A DNA stretch of 64,000 bases from the NCBI GenBank assembly GCA_027186245.1, contig CP114483.1, positions 2,552,001 through 2,616,000 on the forward strand, written 5' to 3'. The stretch's first letter is position 1, and each line of letters opens with the position of its first letter. Under the pieces are notes generated by a model. That model worked only from the letters and a program-made list of their open reading frames with translations. It did no database searches and had not been told where the DNA came from. This document shows, piece after piece, positions 50,230 to 61,675 of the stretch. Made by a program: the position numbers and the translations under genes. The stretch comes from Coriaria nepalensis. Its lineage: Eukaryota > Streptophyta > Magnoliopsida > Cucurbitales > Coriariaceae.

Positions 50230-51440
50230 AACATGCTCATTGGGGTAAAGCCATATTTGAGTAGTTCAACGCCTTGCTCCGCCATGGTACTTGGGAACTC
50301 ATTCCGACAAATTACGTTTGCAACCTAGTAGGCCGTAAATGAATCTTTCACATCAAGCGGAAACCGGATGGCTCGATTGATCGCTACAAGAGCTGCCTTG
50401 TGGCTAAAAGCTTTTAACAACTACTCGACCTCTTCAACATGATTGTCAAACCTCTCACCATCCGCTCCGTACTCTCTCTCGCCATCATGCATGGCTAGTC
50501 TATTCGTCAACTTAACATCAACAACGCCTTTTTGCATGGCTCGTTCACCGAGGACATCTATATAGTACAACTTACCAGTTTCGTGGATCCATCACAACCT
50601 AATCACATTTGAAAACTTTGTAAGTCGATGTACAAGCTCAAACAAGTGCCTCACACTTGGTACCAAGTTCTAAGTGCAACTCTTTTATCATTTGGGTTCT
50701 CTCAAGCTAAATCCAACACATCATTATGTGTCATGCATATTGGGTCGTCTCACATCTACTTTCTTGTGTACGTAGATGATCTTCTAATAACCAACAACGA
50801 CCCCTACCTCATAACCTTCATTATAACGCAACTAAGTGCATGTTTCGTCGTTAAGGACCTTGACCCCTTAACATACTTTCTTGGTGCTGAAGTATTTTAC
50901 TATCACGATGGCCTCTTTTGTTACCCAACAATGGCAGTAAATGGATGAAGCTCTCCCCCTCCACACACCTAGATCACTGACCACTTCTCTCCCTAAGATT
51001 GATTTTTTCGAACCGGTTGATGCCACCACCTACCGTTGTTGAAATATGAGCTTTTATCTCAAAATTAATTGGTTATGAGAGAAGTTGACCAATCTTTTTT
51101 ATACATTAGTTTCCTAAGTATTCTATTTTAGATGTGGGATATATATCAATACGCTGCCTCAAGTGTGGTGTTATTTTGAGTCTATATATGAATATTTTTT
51201 TATATGAGTGATACGGAGCATGTTTGGCAGTTAGTCCAATCACATGTTGGGCCTAATTATAATACCATGTTGAAATATGAGATTCCATCTCCAAACTAAT
51301 TGGCTATGAGAGGAGTTGAACTATCTTTTTTATATATTAGTTTTTCAAATATTTCCTTTTAGATATGAGATATAATATTCTCAATAGCCACCAAGCCATT
51401 GGTGTACTTCAGCACTTTACTCTCACTCACCAAGATATCG
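50230..51440 (+). pseudogene. copia reverse transcriptase remnant, interrupted
   Basis: Pieces in order: WELIPTNY, RSVLSLAIMHG, then MYKLKQVPHTWYQVLSATLL and FLVYVDDLLITNNDPYLI with the YVDD catalytic motif, and DLDPLTYFLGAEVFY. The reading is cut after PVDATTYR at 51036 by the TRIM-like element and resumes near 51385 with GVLQ-HFTLTHQDI. Confidence 0.75.
51037..51383 (-). mobile_element. TRIM-like mini LTR element inside the copia reverse transcriptase
   Basis: Two direct copies of about 112-116 bp (51037-51148 and 51268-51383) both begin TGTTGAAATATGAG and continue through ATTAGTTT and CTATTTTAGAT/CCTTTTAGAT blocks to end near CA. The 119 bp between them carries no coding sequence. On the minus strand the first copy is followed directly by TGGTATTATAATT, similar in its first six bases to the tRNA-Met primer site TGGTATCAGAGC. 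Size and layout fit a terminal-repeat retrotransposon in miniature. No clear target-site duplication or purine tract was seen. Confidence 0.55.
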
Positions 51441-51544
51441 CATTTTTAGTTAGTTGCTTGGCACAATTTATGGCTAGTACCACCATGTCTCATTGGTCTA
51501 TCGTTAAGCGTCTCCTTAGAATCTAAGATATTTAAAAGAGACTT

Positions 51545-52075
51545 TTGGTACAGCCTCCTACTCTGACGTAATTCCAACTTCACCATAATCGCCTACTTCG
51601 ATGCTGACCGGGCAGGTAACCTGGTCGATCACACCTCCACTTCAGCCTTTGTTTTCTTTCTTGGACCTAATCCGATTGCATGAAGCTCTCGTAAGTAATG
51701 CGCGTAGCACAATTATCTATTGAGGTAGAATATCGAGCGTTAGCATGCACTGCTTCTGAAGTCTGTTGGATTCAGAACTTGTTATTAGAGCTCCTCATTG
51801 TGTTGCATCGAGCACCACTAATTTATTGCGACAACATCATCGCCACTCATTTATTACTCAATCCCGTCATGCATTCTCAGATGAAACATATCTCCATCGA
51901 TATACACTTCATACGTGATTTGGTCTCTAAAAGCTTACTCTCGGTCTCCCACATCAGCACTCTTGATCAAGTTGCAGATTTACTTATGAAACCACTTCAT
52001 CGCTCTCACTTTCAGCTTCTACGAGACAAAATCTCCGTTGCTGATGAATCGTCAATTTTACTAGAGTGTATGACA
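51545..52075 (+). pseudogene. copia RNase H remnant
   Basis: QLSIEVEYRALACTASEVCW is the copia RNase H motif with the catalytic Glu, then APLIYCDNIIATHLLLNPVM, KHISIDIHFIRDLV and DQVADLLMKPLHRSHFQLL, the normal C-terminal end of a copia polyprotein. Its first part is in another frame. Confidence 0.8.
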
Positions 52076-52262
52076 GACACCAAATCTCTTACCCATATTC
52101 CTCCTTAATTTACTATATTGTTAGCATATTTTATTCCACAAAATCTGCCGTTAATAACTCCCTTAGTATTCATTCCATGCCTGCTAGGGACACGTTGTAT
52201 AGCTATTTATATAGCTATTAATTCATCTAGTTTACATCATTCGTACACTCGTATTTTTGTAT
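52076..52262 (+). repeat. 3' LTR of the copia element (approximate)
   Basis: Partner of 47632-47827. The shared part runs from CACCAAATCTCTT to about GTATAGCTATTTATAT. The right end is unclear because it merges into the next repeat at about 52270. Confidence 0.6.
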
Positions 52263-52269
52263 TGCTCGT

Positions 52270-52617
52270 ATAAATTAATAAATTGATAAATTTAATAATT
52301 TTTTTTTCTCTAAAAGGCCTTGTAGAGGAAGATACAATTCTTGATTTATAAATCAACTAAAATTTTTTTTTCTTAAGTGAGGTGGGACGAATTCTAACAC
52401 TTAACTTCTCTTTACTTGTGAGCTAATTATTCCGAAAACTTAACAAGTGACACAATAAATGAGGGACACTTGCCAGTAGAGTGTAGATATATCTACTTAG
52501 GCTCTAGTTCTAATATAATGATAAATTGATGAATTTAATAATTTTTTCTTTTAAAATATCTTATAGAAAAAGACAAAACTCTTAACTTATATATTAATTA
52601 AAATTTTTCTCTTAGAA
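52270..52617 (-). mobile_element. second TRIM-like mini element
   Basis: Two direct copies of about 95-105 bp, 52270-52375 and 52520-52617, share ATAAATTGATAAATTTAATA / ATAAATTGATGAATTTAATA at one end and AAAATTTTT.TCTTA at the other. Between them lie about 145 bp without coding sequence. Just before the right copy is TAGGCTCTAGTTCTAATATA, which begins like the complement of a tRNA-Met primer site (GGCTCT). The repeat sequence is unrelated to that of the element at 51037. Confidence 0.45.
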
Positions 52618-53474
52618 AAATTCCAACATAAATGTCTATGTACTTAAATATCTGTGATTAGTTAACCGCAAGTCTGTGCGCTATCTTGTTCCATATTGTT
52701 TGTCAACATGCGAATTGCTGACTTCACTACCATTCATTCAGTAAAGTAGAATTGTTAAAAAGAATCTTGAAGCTAAGCTCGGACCTGGCTGGCCTCCTAT
52801 AAAGATCTATAGTACATAGAAAACCAGTCAGAAACGTGATCATTTATACCTACCTTTCAACCTCATGTTTCAATCCTAAGACCTCTCTCTCTCTCTCTTC
52901 ATTTATACACAGTTTTGATAGCTAGATCTCTTATCTCTTTGTGTGAGAAGTGTAGATAGGCTTTTTTTCTTTTTGGCCAAAGAATTATAAGCTATCATAT
53001 CCAAGTGGATCAGGATACGCACTCCATACAAAGATTCAATTTTCATAACTGTGATTGTAAGTGATCGTAGTACTCCATTTATTAATCTCTCTGTATTCTG
53101 TATAGCTACTTCATTAGGGCTAATTACAGTTAGTACTGGTTAGTTTGGTGTTCTAATTCTCATATTTTATGGAGCTGCATGCCACGTAGGAAAACATCAA
53201 TTTCATCACTACTTCTTGCTTTTAATTCTTGTATTTTCATTTTACAAAACAAATAAAAATAAAAAAAAACAGAAAAGATCTACGTACTGTGTTGTTCGAT
53301 AGCTGGATGAACATGAACTTCCTTTTAACGAATGTCTATATTTATCGTTGCAATGGTTTGTCTGTTTGTATTATGTCATAAGCATTGTATTAGAGACTAA
53401 TAATTGACAGGATCATGTGATTCATCATTAATTTGGGCTATTTATGTTAGGGAGTCAATTTAAGGAGAAAAAAA
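52618..53474. other. upstream region of the MATE gene
   Basis: No coding sequence was seen. A (CT)n tract lies at 52883-52898 and an A-rich patch near 53250-53275. The leader of the MATE gene probably lies here and may contain an intron. Confidence 0.5.
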
Positions 53475-55879
53475 ATGGACGAGAGACTTCTTGAATCAGA
53501 TCAAGAGAATGAAGCTAGTAACTCTAGCTTGACAGTGAGAGTTTGGGAGGAGTCGAAGAAGATATGGAAGATTGCATTGCCTGCTATGGTAGCAAGAATA
53601 ACACAATTTGCTACGCTTATAGTGACACAATCATTTATAGGACATCTTGGTCAACTTGATCTTGCAGCTTATGCTCTTGTCCAAAGCATCCTTGTACGAT
53701 TCATCTTAGGAATCTTGGTAAGAATCTATATATATATATGTATAACATATATGATATGGATGACACAATCATTCATGCATGAATTATACATGTATATAGT
53801 TAGGCATGTCAAGTGCTACGGAGACACTATGTGGGCAAGCATTTGGAGCAAAACAATACCACATGCTGGGGATCTACCTGCAACGCTCATGGATCATTAA
53901 CCTAATCACTGCAACAATCTTACTCCCAATCTTAATCTTTACAACATCCATTTTCAATCTCCTTGGCGAAGAAGACGTCATTGCGATTGCGGCGGAACCA
54001 ATCTCTTTATGGTTCATTCCTGTCATCTACTGTACTGTCTTTAACTTAACGACCCAAATGTATCTGCAAACGCAGCTCAAAAATCAGATTGTCGGATGGC
54101 TTTCCGCTCTCTCTTTTGTAGTAAATCTGCTCTTGTCATGGATCTTTGTGAGCGTACTCGATTGGGGGGTTTCCGGTGCAATGTGCTCAACGATTATATC
54201 CATATTGGTAACGATTGTTGGAAACTTCATTTATATGTTTGGAGGTTGGTGTCCCGATACATGGAAAGGTCTTAGTTTAGCTGCCTTTCATGATTTGTTA
54301 CCAGTCATTAAGCTCTCCATTTCCTCGGGTGTTATGATTTGGTAAGTCTATGCAATTCAATTATGTTTAGTGACTGATTTTCTTTAAAATTCGAGCCGTT
54401 AGAAAACAAACTCACTAACTATGTGATCTATTTTTTATACTTTTAACAATTTCTTATTTCAATATTTGACATATTTTCTCATCGTGTTTTCCTAATCTTT
54501 CTTTTCTCCCCCTGTCTCTCTCTCTCTCTTTCTGGTTATTGAATAGCTTAGAATTATGGTACACTTCCATTTTAGTCTTACTGGCTGGATACATGTCAGA
54601 TGCTGCAGTAGAAATATCAGCCTTCTCTATTTGGTAAGGCTTTACCAAATCCCTTGACATTTCTGTTCAATTTGTTTTTCTCACTTCTTCTTTCCTTGAT
54701 GTACGTCTTCCCTCCTAATTTGAAGCTAAAACATTGCAGCATCAACATCGTTGCTTGTGAATATGTGATCTTTCTCGGTTTCTTGGTCGCAGTAAGGTAT
54801 AAAGTCATAAACATCTATATATATATAAACAAGTACATGTATGTAATCTCGCTTTATAGAGAAATCGAGCTTCTACAATTCATGGTTTTTGTACGAATAG
54901 TGTGCGGGTGTCGAACGAGTTGGGGAGAGGAGATGCTTATGCCGCAAGGTTTGCTATCAAAGTTGTCGTCGCGACTTCAACATGCCTCGGATTGTTGTCT
55001 GCGGCTCTTTGTATAGCTTTCGGCGATAAACTCGCCTACTTGTTCACGAGCGATGCCGAAGTTGTGGATGCAGTCTCAAACCTATCACTACTACTTGGTT
55101 TCACAGTTCTAATCAACTTTCTTCAACCAGTACTCTCAGGTAAATTTATTTTAAAGAATGGTACGTGATTTATCTTATGACACTTTGCAATGAGGCATAA
55201 CAAGTTTGTAAACCTATCACTACTTCAACAAAAAACAACAATTATGGCAAGAACATGTGAATTGGTATGAGTTCTTGATTGTGTACATACGACGTAGGTG
55301 TGGCTGTAGGCGCCGGTAGGCAAGGAATTGTTGCTTACGTAAACATCGGTTGTTATTACTTTGTTGGGGTGCCTGTCGGAGCTCTTCTCGGATACGTAGC
55401 TAATCTTGAAGTAACTGTACGGTTTATTCTTCCCCTTTTTTGCTTTTTTTTGTCATAGCACTTGACTTTGTTACATGAAAATCTTTGTTAGTCATGTAAC
55501 TCTCTTATTACCTCAAACATTGATATACAATTTCATTTATTAGCTAATAATATATTTTTTTTAAATTTAATAGGGAATATGGATAGGATTGATGGTTGGT
55601 GTTGCATTGCAATCTCTTGTTCTTGGTTATATAACTTATAAGACTGATTGGGATGAACAGGTATGTACTTGAACATTAACACTCCAAAATTTGGAAAGTT
55701 TACTTGATTTAGATCCCTCTTTCTTTTATTTCATGATAATTATACAATATTATCGTGGTTCTTCTTGTTCTTTTTTTTTTGTCTAGGTGAAAATAGCTTC
55801 CAAACGACTCGGTAAGTGGGTTCTGAAGCCCGTAGATGAAGAATCTAGTGAAAATCACACTCTAGAAAGATTAAGCTAA
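53475..55879 (+). CDS. MATE efflux transporter (DETOXIFICATION family, DTX21-24-like)
   Basis: Eight exons (53475-53717, 53800-54341, 54547-54633, 54740-54796, 54901-55139, 55298-55419, 55574-55660, 55787-55879) join in phase to 489 residues. MATE proteins export organic cations, flavonoids, hormones or alkaloids against H+ across the plasma membrane or tonoplast. Twelve hydrophobic segments can be traced. Diagnostic blocks: [89 protein letters not shown], and [15 protein letters not shown]. Exon 2 begins at TATATAG/TTAGGC, not at the next AG, to keep LGMSSAT. The end of exon 6 could be 55410 or 55419; 55419 keeps the LEVxGIWIG pattern. The substrate cannot be inferred. The nearby pseudogene at 61676 is its tandem duplicate. 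Confidence 0.93.
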
Positions 55880-57042
55880 TGAAACTCATAATTACTTGAT
55901 CTGTATGGTGAAGTAAACATTGTTAATTATGTATTAATAGTGGTCAATGTATTTGACATCACAATACTCAATTTATGCCAAAGAGATTTCTACTTTTATA
56001 CAATAATCAAAGTCTTAAATTAGAAACTCATATACTCGAGACCCTTTATTAAATACTTTGAAGTCTCATCCTACCAACCAACCGAAACCGACTATGCATG
56101 CAGGGGTGACTTGTTCAAACTCCCAACATATATGCTTATGCTGATATGCGGTCGAGAAGAGATGGCGGTCGATTCTTTTGTCCGACTAGCTAGTTTGTCA
56201 TACAACTAACAATCAAACACCACAAAGCACTCAGCTTAATTGGACCAGTTCTTGTAAATGGGTATTGCGACTATTGTTTCTCTTGTTTCCAGCCTGTAAA
56301 TGAGACCCACATTCAGTCACGTTGTAGAAACATTTAGTAACTTAGTAAGGTCAAACAACAAGTAGTTTTCATTCGTCGAAAGTACATGTTCGATACAGTT
56401 TAATTAATCATAAAGACATAAGTAACTACTCCACAAACACACAGATACATACATAAAAACACACACACACACACACTTACATATATATATATATATATGC
56501 TAATTAAGAAACGTGTATGGCCATCTCTCTACCTAATGAAGTTAATTAATTTTCTAAGACTTAAATTTCTATATATTGATCTGCTTTTCTCTCTATATTT
56601 AGTAGTCTTTATTGCTCTCGTTATCCATTTGTTCTGGCGGGAAGTGGGTGAGTACCAGTCTGCCAGAAGTATATAGCTAGCTAGCTGAGATCGTAAAAGA
56701 CTTTACACCAGGCCAAAAGAGTGAGTCTTTAGTATTATTACAACGCAATCTCTCTTTCACCTTATGTAAACTAACACAGTGCTACTGATCATGTCTGATC
56801 GCTGAACACTTGTGTTTTTCTTCTTTGATTTCATTTCTTTGTGTTGGAATCTCAGTTTGAGTAACTATTTATGATCATGACTAATTGTTAGTTGTTGCAG
56901 TATGTCCTTTTATTGAACAAATTTGCAATATATAGATATGGCAAGAATCTAATTTCATTGATGATGATAGAAGTTATGTTGTATCAAGGCGACGGTTCCT
57001 TTTTGATGGTATACTAATTTAGGGGATGCATGTTTGTTCGAT
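55880..57042. other. intergenic downstream of the MATE gene
   Basis: 3' flank, an (AC)n(AT)n tract at 56460-56498 and otherwise featureless sequence. No gene was recognised. Confidence 0.6.
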
Positions 57043-59150
57043 TATGTCACGACCCAATTTACCAGATTTATGATCGGTATGAAAATTACATGACTGAAAA
57101 TAACCTAAAAATCTGTATATAAAAATTTACGGTCACACAATCTTCACAAACCTCTTTTCTTACTTACCTCCATATATTATAACTTGTGAAAAATGCTCGA
57201 CTCAAGATTTTTCATTCATCATAAAGCTAGGACTTTCAATCAATTTAATTCACATATATAGGTTAACAGAGATGCACAACATCCATACTAGGCATCAGCG
57301 GAAATAAGACATATATATATATATATATATATACATCATTTATCCAAATATACAGTAGAACATTTAAGTTCATCTTCAAAATAAAAGTCCACTAGGCAGA
57401 ATGTTACCCAAGGATCGAATAAGCAATTGTTGTGCAATCCTCCTGAAGGCTCTAACCCTCCTCTAATTTGAAAAAGGTTTTCAATAAAATGAGGAGTGAA
57501 TATAAAACTCAGTGAGTAATAACTATAACAAGTTGTTAGTTTTAAACCGGAAGATGCAATTTGTCAAAATTATCTCAAATCATATATTTTTGTAAAACTG
57601 TACATACTTGCATACTTTATGTAAAATTCTTAAAATCTGATCATCCACATCTATAAATTAATATCTAATAAGATATAATTGTACTTTCATAAAATAATAC
57701 AACTATGGGGTAAAATTCGATGAAAATGTTACTCTTCAAAATATTTCAACGAGCATTTCCATAAAATATTTTAGATTCACATATTTGTGTAGTAAAGTTA
57801 CTGAAATATATCTTATGCAATTCAATATTTAGCATACACTTGAACATATTTATACTTGTTTTAAAAAACCTAAACATCATCAAAAGTCATGCGACTCCAT
57901 ATCATTCATAAATTAGTCTATATATATATATCATTCATAAAGCAATAAGTGTAAAGTCAAGAGGTAACTACGTGATACTTTACTCTCACTCGGAACTCAA
58001 GAAATGGCTCCCATAACACTTTGTTCCAATTAACACTTTTAGAAGAAGTTTAATATGAGGGGTCGGGCTAATAACGTTGCTGCATTGTATCTCTTCACTT
58101 GCGGGACGATACCTACATGAGCAATTCTCCCTATAATAGGACCTACCATGTAGTAATCATGACTACTATGCTCACATAGCCTACCAAACCCAATGTTGGA
58201 TTGGGGTCTCATCGCAAATTTCATACACTTCAAATCCATACAGTACATAGTTTACCCAAGATAAGGCATATACTCATGAAATCCTTATTTCAATCCTATC
58301 ACTTTCATAAACATCATATAAAATATAGATTCATGAAATCTTCATTCACATCCATAACTTTTAAAATCAACATACATGGAACATAGAGTCATAAAATAAC
58401 ATAAGCAACTTTTAACATAACTTAAAAAAAACAGTGAATAAAACCCATGAATTAACATAAACATATTTTATTTGTCCTTAAACAACTTTCACCAGCAACA
58501 TATAGCATAAATGTTATGAAATGACAAAAATATCTTTTAAATAATTTAAACCCATTAAATATAATATAAACATCTTTTAATAACTTAAAAGCATTTAAAA
58601 ACTAACATGCTGTAATTATCACTCACTTTTAGCCTCCGTTAGCCCTAATTTGTTCAAGCACCATATGGCATGGAGAGATGCCCATCTTATGGATCTAAGC
58701 ATCAAACAAGTAAAAATGGATAATTCAATCATTAGGAATGTTTGAGGCAATTCAATTAACTAAAATAGATAAACTATCATTTATATATATCTCTCGAGTC
58801 CTAATCATTTTTTCACATAGCTTAAATTAAGGTCTCAGTTGCTGTTATAGTAGACATCGACCCGTAGACCCAGAGAGTAATTCACATATTGTGAGCGTCA
58901 ACCCGTCGAGTAATTCTTATATTCTGAGGCATCGAGTGTGTCGTGACTAAGACCGAAATTTTTCATTTTCCTTCCCAGACCGAGGTCTTTTCTCCTTTTC
59001 CAGACTGAAGTCTTTTCTGCTTTCCTAGACCGAGGTCTCATAAGACGTCTCTTGGTATGGGTTCCCAATCCAGACTGAGATCTTTTCCTTCTTTCCCAGA
59101 CCGAGTTCTCGGTCTAGAAAGGTAGAAACATGACTGAGTTCTTGATTTCA
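57043..59150 (+). mobile_element. probable LTR (possibly solo) of a large retrotransposon
   Basis: Begins near TTATGTCACGACCCAATTTA; TGTCACGACCC is a common start of dicot Ty3-type LTRs, from memory. Stretches such as GAATGTTACCCAAGGATCGA, CAATCCTCCTGAAGGCTCTA and CTTGCGGGACGATACCTACA look like conserved phrases of a dispersed plant repeat. No coding frame of any length is present. The right border was set after the AGACCGAGGTC array at 58950-59125; no second copy lies in the window. Confidence 0.4.
58950..59125 (+). repeat. short repeat array built on CAGACCGAGGTCTTTTC
   Basis: Five or six imperfect units of about 30 bp: CCCAGACCGAGGTCTTTTCT, CCAGACTGAAGTCTTTTCTG, CTAGACCGAGGTCTCAT, CCAGACTGAGATCTTTTCCT and CCCAGACCGAGTTCTCGGTC. 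GACCGAGGTC is nearly palindromic. Confidence 0.7.
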
Positions 59151-61675
59151 GGTTGATTTCTTATACTTTATCAATTCTACTATTAATTTTGACCTATTAT
59201 ACATTAATTAAAGATTTTGAGTACAAGGGCAATGATGCTTCTTACTAGAACTATTCTTGACTAATATGATTTGTTTTGTACTGCACAGAATCAGAATCAT
59301 GGTATGTGCGCTTTAGAATCCTACTTTCACATTCATTGGTTCTCGTTATGGAAGAAGGAAGAATTTCTTTGATTTTTGCTGGAATTTTCTAAAGACTGAG
59401 GAGAGTTGAAATTTTTGATCAGTGCAGTTTAATGAACTGCATACGTTCTCTACAAAGTTGCAACTAGAGAAGATGACTTCACAGTTAATTTTTGATACGT
59501 ATATAGTTTCTATTGATAATCTAATTTAATATCTTTTCATCCTTATCTCAATCATATGAGAGAGAAAGGTGAGCTGATGAATCCCATCACCTCAACTTTT
59601 TATACTATATATTTTATAGTAACACTAATATCTTCATTATATTATCATTATCATTATTAGTCTAATGACTTAAATGCTAATTCTTTATGCCCAAAACCAA
59701 ACAGGAATAAGTAATTCCTTATAAATAGTATCACATAATTCCTTATACTCGAAACTGATTGGACTTCACAGTTTGTTTTTAGTTTAGCTACCAGTTCAAG
59801 CATACTTGTAAGGAAACGTATCGATCATAGCTAATTGCTAGCTAGCTAACAGTTCATGTATCGCATTGAATCGTTGGTTCGAAAATTACTTAAATTAATG
59901 GAATGACATTTCTTTCATTATCATTATTAGTGGTATATATTTGGATTTGAAAATCCAAAAGTGAGATGACAACAATTTGGGCCAATAAGATCAATGGACG
60001 TTGGCTCACGGTGCCATTCGTACCGAAAAATATATTTTATATTTGAAAATATGTTTTTAAAATTTAATATATAAAAAATTATGACATAATTAATTATATT
60101 TATTATTAATTTATTTTGATATAAAAATTCAGATTTATCAAAATAATGTCATATAAAAATTAGTTTAAAAGCTTATTTGAAAGTGCTTATTTCTTTATTT
60201 ATTTTTATTAAATGTACTTATTTTGTAAAAACAAGAACTTTCCTATTTTTAATAAAAAAAGTTCTAAATACTTATTTTTTTTTTATAGAAAATAAGCATA
60301 TTTGAAGTATTTTGGTTAATTTTTACTTATAAATCACTTATTACTTATAAATATATATTTTTAAGTACTCCCAAATGATCTCTAAGAGATGAGTGAGTTT
60401 AAACTACATATATATATACACTATAGGCATGAGCGTCAGAGTAGATATTGTTGTATCTGATCCGATGCATACGAATGCCCATTTTTTCTTATCGGATCGG
60501 CTATCCAATTCGATAAGTAAGACTTAGAGAGTATCCAATCAAATCCAATTCATTTAGGATCAAATCGGATCCTACGAATATTCGATCATTTTTTTAAATT
60601 TAAAATTTAAATTTATTTTATACAATATTATAAATATGAAGATTGTGAAATTTTATTTAAACTTTAAAGATAAATTTTTTGAACATAAATTGAAGTTTGA
60701 ACCCCAAATAATAGAAAAATATTATTATTTATGTATACTATTTAGGTTATTTATTCTATTTTTTTTATTTTCTATTAATTTTCAAAATTATATAATGATG
60801 ATATATTTTAATCACTTATAACGAATTAAGTTATGCTTTATAAAAAATTTTGGGTAGCATAACGGTTAAACTACGTCTATTAGTAATTACTATTTAAAAT
60901 TTACGTGCATACAAATCACAATTACAAGTTCATAGCAAGTAAAAAATAATACCAGGAGTAGACAAGGAAGTCATGAACGGAGTAAACTTTTCTTCATGGT
61001 GGAGGGTTAGCTGGTGAGAGGAGAGGAGAAGAACGGTGGTTCTTTTTATGTCTACAGTCTTAGCCTCTTAAGTCATAACTCTTATTTATGTCTTATGTTT
61101 GTATGAACTTTAAATTTTTAATATTTTTTATTTTATTTTATTGGATTACGGATATTTAATCGAATGCCTGTAATTCAACATATCAGATTTATAATGAATT
61201 CGATCAAATCAGATATCCACTCCGATCGAATTTTTTAAGACTAAGATCCGATCAGAATCTATCAAATAAAAAAAAGTCGAATTCAGATATTTTACTAATG
61301 TCTATATTATAACATCACAATTGATAAATACAAAATCTAACGAAATTTACCCTAATTTTTTTTTTTTGGTTAAATGAATCCATAAAGTTAATTCATTGTC
61401 CACTTTTGCTCCAATACTTATAAATACAATATATATATACCCTCACACACACTCATAGTTTTCTTAGGATTTCATCTCCCAAAGTTGATGTGTTTTTCTT
61501 TTTTGGGTTGTAAAATGTACCCCATATATTTTATTTTCCATGTACACTCTACTCAATTTTTTTCCTAGTAATGAATCTATGTACTTACCAAAAATAGAAA
61601 AAAATTAGCAAAAAGTAAAAAGCAAAAAAAAAAAAAAATTCTATTTTGGGTTTTAATTTTTGGAACAGAAGGAAG
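59151..61675. other. intergenic, AT-rich, with a duplicated segment
   Basis: Contains copy A of the duplicated segment (59770-60545) and 60430-61310, where CCGATCCGA/GATCGGATC-type words at 60455-60590 recur in inverted orientation at 61140-61270. 60590-60830 is extremely AT-rich. The right end is the upstream side of the MATE pseudogene. Confidence 0.5.
59770..60545 (+). repeat. duplicated intergenic segment, copy A
   Basis: Matches 62518-63356 in the same orientation with small gaps. Shared landmarks are GGAAACGTATCGATCATAGC, CAGTTCATGTATCGCATTGA, GGATTTGAAAATCCAAAAGT and GATATTGTTGTATC. Non-coding. Confidence 0.8.

Larger units (their letters stand above)
47632..52262 (+). mobile_element. 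Ty1/copia LTR retrotransposon, decayed
   Basis: Order: short 5' LTR, tRNA-Met-type primer site, gag, integrase, reverse transcriptase, RNase H, 3' LTR. This is the copia order (integrase before reverse transcriptase). All coding parts carry many stops and frame shifts, so it is inactive. The LTR copies share phrases such as TGCCTGCTAG and ACGTTGTATAG but differ at many positions, which indicates an old insertion. The 3' part contains a nested TRIM-like element. Plus-strand orientation; borders are approximate and no target-site duplication was found. Confidence 0.88.

Noticed and set aside
58039..58386. Short frames in the LTR-like region
   Set aside because: They lie on both strands of a non-coding repeat and match no retrotransposon protein.
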